From IMG/VR virus record IMGVR_UViG_3300002460_000104, positions 1 through 35,023 of that record: a stretch of DNA of 35,023 nucleotides. One strand, written 5' to 3'. Position numbers and translations under genes: made by a program. Shown piece by piece: positions 31,718 to 35,023 of this stretch. How positions within the stretch are numbered: the stretch's first letter is position 1; every line of letters begins with the position of its first letter. The notes below the pieces were generated by a model. It saw nothing but the letters and a program-made list of their open reading frames with translations, did no database searches and was not told the DNA's origin. This stretch comes from a virus.

Positions 31718-31742
31718 AAATCTAAAGCGTGACTTTAGATTT
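31718..31742. promoter_or_regulatory. perfect 10-base inverted repeat over a plus promoter
   Basis: AAATCTAAAG (31718-31727), CGTGA loop, CTTTAGATTT (31733-31742). It overlaps the -35 of the plus-strand promoter-like sequence at 31729-31757, so it is likely an operator rather than a terminator (no T-run). Confidence 0.45.
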
Positions 31743-31757
31743 TAGAAAAGCTATAAT
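31729..31757 (+). promoter_or_regulatory. promoter-like sequence before a hairpin
   Basis: GTGACT (31729-31734), 17 bases, TATAAT (31752-31757). The predicted start is about 31764, only 5 bases before a strong stem-loop at 31769-31812, so it would yield an RNA of about 55-60 bases. Confidence 0.4.
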
Positions 31758-31768
31758 AGTTACGATAA

Positions 31769-31812
31769 AAGCCGCCAAGGCTATGCAGCTATGCACCTCA
31801 AACTGGCGGCTT
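31769..31812. terminator. bidirectional hairpin terminator
   Basis: AAGCCGCCA (31769-31777) pairs perfectly with TGGCGGCTT (31804-31812). On the plus strand it is followed by GCTTTTCT, and on the minus strand by TTATCG, so it may terminate both the plus-strand short transcript and minus-strand transcripts from the 32-34 kb operon. The inner 26 bases hold two TATGCA copies that could form an extra stem. Confidence 0.5.
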
Positions 31813-32060
31813 GCTTTTCTATGTTTATGGTTTATAATATTTTGGTGCAGCCGAAACCTAGGATATTCGGGCTATGACGCGAGGAGTGAGACATAGGGGT
31901 GCATCCCGATTGTTAGAAAACAAACGATACAATGGCTACTTTTTCTCGCAAGTAAGTTTCAATGCCATTCTGCACAGTTCCCCACTTCCCCTCAGGTAGA
32001 GGGAGGAACTATCTGGAATTTCCGGACAGTTGCTATGCGGGTTAAGCCAGCTACCATAAA

Positions 32061-32279
32061 TCAAGCCTGCGTTTGTAATTTTCTGTTTTTATGTCTTAAC
32101 CAATTCAAACGGCCAACTATTTTCTTATACTCCCTCTGCAAAATATCAGCAATCTCGCGGTGTGTGATTTCTTGGGAAGCGAGCCATAACAATTCGGCAT
32201 CTTCTTCTTTCGTCCAAGGCTCGCTATTCCTTACAGCATAAACCTTATTCGTGCCCGGCCTTATAAGTATAACTTTCAT
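32061..32279 (-). CDS. Myb/SANT-like or GcrA-like small DNA-binding protein
   Basis: 72 residues from ATG 32279 (GAGGA upstream; the longer frame to 32297 overlaps the previous gene). SEPWTKEEDAELLWLASQEI (19-38) then THREIADILQREYKKIVGRL (39-58) resembles one Myb/SANT repeat or a GcrA-type HTH ('W-(T/S)-x-E-E-x-x-x-L-x-x-L...(T/S)-x-x-x-I-A...R-x-x-x-A/I-V-x-x-R'). Likely binds DNA. Last gene before the control region; overlaps its upstream neighbour by four bases. Confidence 0.6.
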   Translation of the reverse strand: MKVILIRPGTNKVYAVRNSEPWTKEEDAELLWLASQEITHREIADILQREYKKIVGRLNWLRHKNRKLQTQA

Positions 32280-32575
32280 GCCGCATTCCTCACGCATTGT
32301 ATCCAGCTATTGCATTCATCTATCAGGATTTCTATATCATCTGCCATTTTTTCCCTTTCGTTGCGACATAAACTTACTTTCTTGCCTATCAATATCCTTA
32401 TCATGTTAATATTCTCATACATCCGCTTTACGTCTGAATAATCATCCTTAATCCCTACCAGAAGCCCACTAGACGCAAGCAAACCCATTTTCGCCCCCGC
32501 CAGCCTATTATGATAGATAGCGTCCTGAGCCTCAAGTAAATGCGAGTAAAGCCTGTCCAAGTTATCGATACCCAT
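32276..32575 (-). CDS. hypothetical helical protein
   Basis: 99 residues beginning MGIDNLDRLYSHLLEAQDAI, predicted all-helical, ending in NSWIQCVRNAA. Start is one base after the upstream stop. No ribosome site was assigned. Function unknown. Confidence 0.5.
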   Translation of the reverse strand: MGIDNLDRLYSHLLEAQDAIYHNRLAGAKMGLLASSGLLVGIKDDYSDVKRMYENINMIRILIGKKVSLCRNEREKMADDIEILIDECNSWIQCVRNAA

Positions 32576-32576
32576 T

Positions 32577-32798
32577 TTACTTTATACCTGATCTTTGCAA
32601 TATTACCCGCAGCTCTTCTATTGCTGTTAAAAGCCCGGCCTCCCTTGTTCTCGCAATATCTATAACTTTAATGAAATCATCAAACAATTTGCCGTAACAA
32701 TCTGAATAATCATTCCTTTTACGCTCGTACCTGCTTATCTCGGCTTTTAAGTCCTTATTCTGTCTGGCAAGGGCTTTGCTTAATTGTTTATAATCCAC
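32577..32798 (-). CDS. hypothetical coiled-coil protein
   Basis: 73 residues from GTG 32798 (MDYKQLSKALARQNKDLKAE), a basic coiled coil followed by a helix (GLLTAIEELRVILQRSG). It begins one base after the short upstream gene's stop. Function unknown. Confidence 0.5.
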   Translation of the reverse strand: MDYKQLSKALARQNKDLKAEISRYERKRNDYSDCYGKLFDDFIKVIDIARTREAGLLTAIEELRVILQRSGIK

Positions 32799-32799
32799 A

Positions 32800-32910
32800 T
32801 CATTGCCCTGATATAATGCGCCGCATTTTCATACCTGCCTGTTTCTCAGCATAATAACTGCGCTTATGCCACTTCCGGCGTATCCTTAAAAACCTTCTAA
32901 TCCACATCAT
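32800..32910 (-). CDS. short Arg-rich peptide
   Basis: 36 residues with a strong ribosome site (AGGAG, 5 bases before ATG 32910). It opens MMWIRRFLRIRRKWHKRSYY, extremely basic, and ends two bases before the next start. Could bind nucleic acid or be a leader for the following gene. Function unknown. Confidence 0.5.
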   Translation of the reverse strand: MMWIRRFLRIRRKWHKRSYYAEKQAGMKMRRIISGQ

Positions 32911-32943
32911 ATAACTCCTATCTCCTTTAGAAATATATACCAA

Positions 32944-33654
32944 TTAACCATAAGCCCTATGGGACATATATTTTGCAGCGGTGTCTATCAACTGTCTTGC
33001 AGATTCTATTTCTGCAACGCTGAAATGCAGTTCAATTAATGCAAGCCGCAAACTTGTAGAATCAAGAAATTTACGTACTAAATAAAATGATTCTAATTCT
33101 GTAATGCGCTTTTCTTTTAAATTCTCAAGCTCAACATCATCTTTTTCTGTTTTCTGGTGTTTGCGTTTTTTTTGGAACATATCAATGTCCTCCTGTGATT
33201 TTTGTTTCTTTAAACTGACTTTAATATTTTTTAACGCTACCGGAATATAAATGTTGTGCGACCTATGGTGTCCGGTAAATGCCTGGTTCAGGTTTTCCCT
33301 TGCATCTTCATCATGTGCAATAGCCTCGCGTATCTTATATAACCTCCTTGACTGCATAGACCTATTTGGCGGGCTATATAAAGCGCAAATATAAACGCAA
33401 TCCCCCTGCTTGTAACCCCTTACGCCGAACCTTCCCATACGGCTATGCGCAATACCAGCATATTTTTTTTGCTCAGGGCTATTCCAAAGGCATCTAAATT
33501 GCTTGCCGGAACTACTTAAAAGGCTGCCTATCCCCACAATCTTTTCATTGTAATAAATCGCACAATTATCTGTCCCTGTGAAGTGTAATATACCCTTAAA
33601 GACGGGCAAATGCTTAAACCGCTGGGAATTTGTTCTTATAGCCTTATTCTTCAT
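32944..33654 (-). CDS. hypothetical protein, large early product
   Basis: 236 residues. The N-terminal 130 looks globular (FKGILHFTGTDNCAIYYNEK; YAGIAHSRMGRFGVRGYK), possibly a nuclease-like or endonuclease-associated fold; the C-terminal 100 is a highly charged coiled-coil stretch (QEDIDMFQKKRKHQKTEKDD) and helices. No family recognised. Overlaps the nuclease gene by four bases. Confidence 0.55.
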   Translation of the reverse strand: MKNKAIRTNSQRFKHLPVFKGILHFTGTDNCAIYYNEKIVGIGSLLSSSGKQFRCLWNSPEQKKYAGIAHSRMGRFGVRGYKQGDCVYICALYSPPNRSMQSRRLYKIREAIAHDEDARENLNQAFTGHHRSHNIYIPVALKNIKVSLKKQKSQEDIDMFQKKRKHQKTEKDDVELENLKEKRITELESFYLVRKFLDSTSLRLALIELHFSVAEIESARQLIDTAAKYMSHRAYG

Positions 33655-34091
33655 AGAATCCCTAAATCTTTTAAAATAACCTCTACATCCTTAATGCTCT
33701 TGACTACCTTTACAATATGCCCGTCTTCCCTTAATCCTTGATGTAAGGCTTCCTGCCTTTCAGTTAATGTACCAGTCGGTGATTTTACCTCAAGAAAGAT
33801 CATCTTTAGTTCCGGCCTCCCCCACCCGTCACTATACAGGTTAACCCAGAATATTTCTATATCGGGCCAGCCAGTTTTTACACCCTTACGTTTTAGCTGC
33901 TGTTGTTTAATCATCCCGGCAACGCCTGATTGCTGGTTGCTTACCTCCACCGTATGCCAACGCGAAGGCCGCTTAATAATCAAATCAAGGTAATCAGCAA
34001 TAGCACAATGCGTTTCATATTCGAGTGGGTCAGGGATGTAAGGCTTTTTCTTGGTAGCCTTATTTATGAAACTATGCTTTTTCTTTGGCAT
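33651..34091 (-). CDS. VRR-NUC domain nuclease
   Basis: 146 residues from ATG 34091 (start choice: a TTG at 34106 is in frame but would overlap the regulator gene; GGA 8 bases upstream fits the ATG). Features of the VRR-NUC PD-(D/E)xK fold: E26 in YETHCAIADY, then KTGWPDIEIFWV with D77, KMIFLEVKSPTGTLTERQEA with E101-V-K103 and Q113, and GHIVKVVKSIKDVEVIL. Such nucleases process branched or nicked DNA in phage replication/recombination. Confidence 0.85.
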   Translation of the reverse strand: MPKKKHSFINKATKKKPYIPDPLEYETHCAIADYLDLIIKRPSRWHTVEVSNQQSGVAGMIKQQQLKRKGVKTGWPDIEIFWVNLYSDGWGRPELKMIFLEVKSPTGTLTERQEALHQGLREDGHIVKVVKSIKDVEVILKDLGIL

Positions 34092-34093
34092 CC

Positions 34094-34303
34094 TTAATAT
34101 CCACAATCTTTGATGGTTATTTCACCTTCAAATAATTCACACAATTTCTCAGCATATAATTTTGTTATCTGTGCCGGACACCTTGCTTCGTTGCACCAAT
34201 GAAGCACACTTTGGAGCGACGCCCCGGTATATGCGGCTATGTGCTTGTTTCTTAGACCTCTTTTAATCTTTGCAATCTTTAATTTTAATGGCAATTTACT
34301 CAT
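34094..34303 (-). CDS. Cro/YdaS-like repressor
   Basis: 69 residues: LKIAKIKRGLRNKHIAAYTG (9-28) then ASLQSVLHWCNEARCPAQIT (29-48), a helix-turn-helix in the pattern of YdaS/Cro-type proteins ('I-A-x-x-x-G-x-x-x-x-x-V-x-x-W'). It is divergent from the plus-strand operon, and between them lie two overlapping promoters with a palindrome. It is the natural candidate for the repressor controlling the switch, but no integrase is visible in this window. Confidence 0.7.
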   Translation of the reverse strand: MSKLPLKLKIAKIKRGLRNKHIAAYTGASLQSVLHWCNEARCPAQITKLYAEKLCELFEGEITIKDCGY

Positions 34304-34326
34304 AATAGAAATAATTATAATAATTA

Positions 34327-34355
34327 TTGACTACAGTTTACTATAGTAGTATAAC
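34327..34355 (+). promoter_or_regulatory. plus-strand early promoter (PR-like)
   Basis: TTGACT (34327-34332), 17 bases, TATAAC (34350-34355). It drives the 59-residue gene at 34385 and onward. It overlaps the divergent minus-strand promoter and the palindrome between its -35 and -10. Confidence 0.65.
34339..34348. promoter_or_regulatory. operator candidate TACTATAGTA
   Basis: A perfect 10-base palindrome located in the spacer of the plus promoter and next to the -10 of the minus promoter. Placed where the divergent HTH protein could control both. Confidence 0.45.
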
Positions 34356-34376
34356 TAACTTTAACAGTATTGTAAA
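34348..34376 (-). promoter_or_regulatory. minus-strand promoter for the repressor-like gene
   Basis: On the minus strand TTTACA (complement of 34371-34376), 17 bases, TATACT (complement of 34348-34353), so it and the plus promoter share 8 bases. It points to the regulator at 34303. Confidence 0.6.
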
Positions 34377-34384
34377 GGGTTTTT

Positions 34385-34564
34385 ATGGTAGTATTAAAAT
34401 GGGAAAACGATTACAAGAAAAAGCACTACTGGGTACAAACAGGGGGCAACCCGACAGATAAGGAATTATACGCCGCTTGTTATGGTGATTATGAACCAGC
34501 GTTTGGCGGCAAAGTCAGGTATGAAGGAGATGGGGTTTACAAGGTAACATGTTACAGGGATTAA
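34385..34564 (+). CDS. small first gene of the plus operon
   Basis: 59 residues with AAAGGG 5-6 bases before ATG 34385. It starts MVVLKWENDYKKKHYWVQTG, ends FGGKVRYEGDGVYKVTCYRD, and is aromatic-rich and beta-like. Position immediately after the switch promoter resembles a cro-adjacent or leader gene. Function unknown. Confidence 0.6.
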   Translation: MVVLKWENDYKKKHYWVQTGGNPTDKELYAACYGDYEPAFGGKVRYEGDGVYKVTCYRD

Positions 34565-34614
34565 TTGTTCTTGACATAGCAATATAGACTTAATTTCTAA
34601 TTATAGGAAAGATA

Positions 34615-35023
34615 ATGAAAAAAGAAATGAAGCTGGCTGTAAAATTCAAAATAACCCTAGGTAAAATACAGCTTTTTGACAAAAATGGCAGTAAGTTACC
34701 AGGAAAAGGTAGTCACTGGGGCGGTGATTTCTCTTGCCCTGACAACCAGCTCACCAGCCTGGAGGGTGCGCCGGAATCCGTGGGCGGCGATTTCTATTGC
34801 CACAACAACCAGCTCACCAGCCTGGAGGGTGCGCCTGAATCCGTGGGCGGTGCTTTCTATTGCGACAACAACCAGCTCACCAGCCTGGAGGGTGCGCCTG
34901 AATCCGTGGGCGGTGCTTTCTATTGCTACAACAACCACCTCACCAGCCTGGAGGGTGCGCCTGAATCCGTGGGCGGTACTTTCCATTGCTCTAACAACCA
35001 GCTCACCAGCCTGGAGGGTGCGC
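34615..35023 (+). CDS. repeat protein with 20-residue leucine-rich-like units (partial)
   Basis: Open to the right edge: start ATG 34615 behind AGGAAAG. After a 40-residue N-terminus (MKKEMKLAVKFKITLGKIQL) the protein consists of 20-residue units of the type N-x-Q-L-T-S-L-E-G-A-P-E-S-V-G-G-x-F-x-C. Four complete units plus a partial one fit the window; position 2 of the unit varies (D, H, D/N, Y, S). Similar 'LTSLEGAPxxVGGxFxCxxNxL' repeats occur in phage and bacterial proteins of unknown role, with leucine-rich-repeat-like periodic Leu/Asn. In the plus operon directly downstream of the switch, so expected to be expressed early. Confidence 0.7.
   Translation, partial: MKKEMKLAVKFKITLGKIQLFDKNGSKLPGKGSHWGGDFSCPDNQLTSLEGAPESVGGDFYCHNNQLTSLEGAPESVGGAFYCDNNQLTSLEGAPESVGGAFYCYNNHLTSLEGAPESVGGTFHCSNNQLTSLEGA
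34741..35023 (+). repeat. 60-base tandem coding repeat
   Basis: Units of exactly 60 bases start at 34741, 34801, 34861, 34921 and 34981 and are more than 90 percent identical by eye, with differences clustered at the codon before N-N-Q. The near-identical DNA suggests recent amplification and can vary in copy number. Confidence 0.9.

Larger units (their letters stand above)
30990..32060. other. 1.07-kb gene-free control region
   Basis: No frame with a good start and ribosome site is seen on either strand. It holds the sites listed separately: palindrome CTGCATATGCAG (31024), hairpins near 31325-31379, TTTCYGGA repeats (31574-31665 and 32019), a promoter-like plus-strand sequence with an inverted repeat over its -35 (31718-31757), and a GCCGCCA/TGGCGGC hairpin (31769-31812). 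A second hairpin, CCCTC AGGTA GAGGG, lies near 31988-32003. Candidate roles are small RNAs, replication origin or transcriptional control between two minus operons. Confidence 0.6.

Noticed and set aside
30990-32060. tRNA genes in the gene-free region
   Set aside because: No T-loop/anticodon arrangement (GTTCRA with paired arms) was found on either strand by eye.
34696-34986. 96-residue minus-strand repeat frame
   Set aside because: Complement of the 60-base coding repeat of the plus-strand gene; plus frame has a start, ribosome site and sensible protein repeats.

Overview
This window is most of a tailed-phage genome (or prophage) of the short-tailed, podovirus-like type. The support is a conserved order on the minus strand: terminase small and large subunits, a T7 gp8-like portal, a Bbp19-like protein, scaffold, major capsid protein, decoration protein, tail tubular proteins A and B, a gp14-like core protein and two very large internal virion proteins. 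No RNA polymerase, DNA polymerase or integrase is visible. Strong AGGAG-type ribosome sites and sigma70-type promoters point to a bacterial host, probably Gram-negative; the host cannot be named from this sequence.

Layout. (1) 1-4604, plus strand: early recombination/accessory operon (RecT annealing protein, YqaJ exonuclease, HNH-like protein, NinB-like protein and small unknowns). (2) 4706-28344, minus strand: lysis genes at the far end (holin, small membrane protein), DUF5675 protein, virion proteins, packaging genes; two sugar-related genes (DUF115/Maf-like and a DXD glycosyltransferase) sit inside this operon. (3) 28554-30929, minus strand: small early genes behind a consensus promoter. 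(4) 30990-32060: about 1 kb without convincing genes but rich in hairpins, short repeats and promoter-like sites; candidate small RNAs and a control or origin region. (5) 32061-34303, minus strand: small genes, a VRR-NUC nuclease and a Cro/YdaS-like regulator, divergent from (6) a plus-strand operon starting near 34360 that runs off the right edge in a protein with perfect-length 20-residue repeats. If the genome is circular or circularly permuted, (6) would lead into (1), giving two divergent arms from one regulatory switch.

The most unusual object is a plus-strand cassette at 17678-19160, wedged between scaffold and major capsid genes and facing against the late operon. It has its own near-consensus promoter, a 279-residue IS110-transposase-like protein that keeps the helix-hairpin-helix/Transposase_20-like part but lacks the N-terminal DEDD catalytic domain, and an array of about 25 ten-base boxes of two alternating kinds (A = GAATGAATCA, B = GAAAGTATCA) separated by variable spacers that are almost always exactly 8 bases. 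Four boxes lie in the 5' leader, beginning at the predicted transcription start, and 21 follow the gene, ending on the start codon of a 50-residue ribbon-helix-helix-like protein. The array is not a CRISPR, has grown by in-register duplication (a 49-base block repeated at exactly 3 x 36 bases), and looks like a candidate undescribed DNA- or RNA-level system built on an IS110-like protein.
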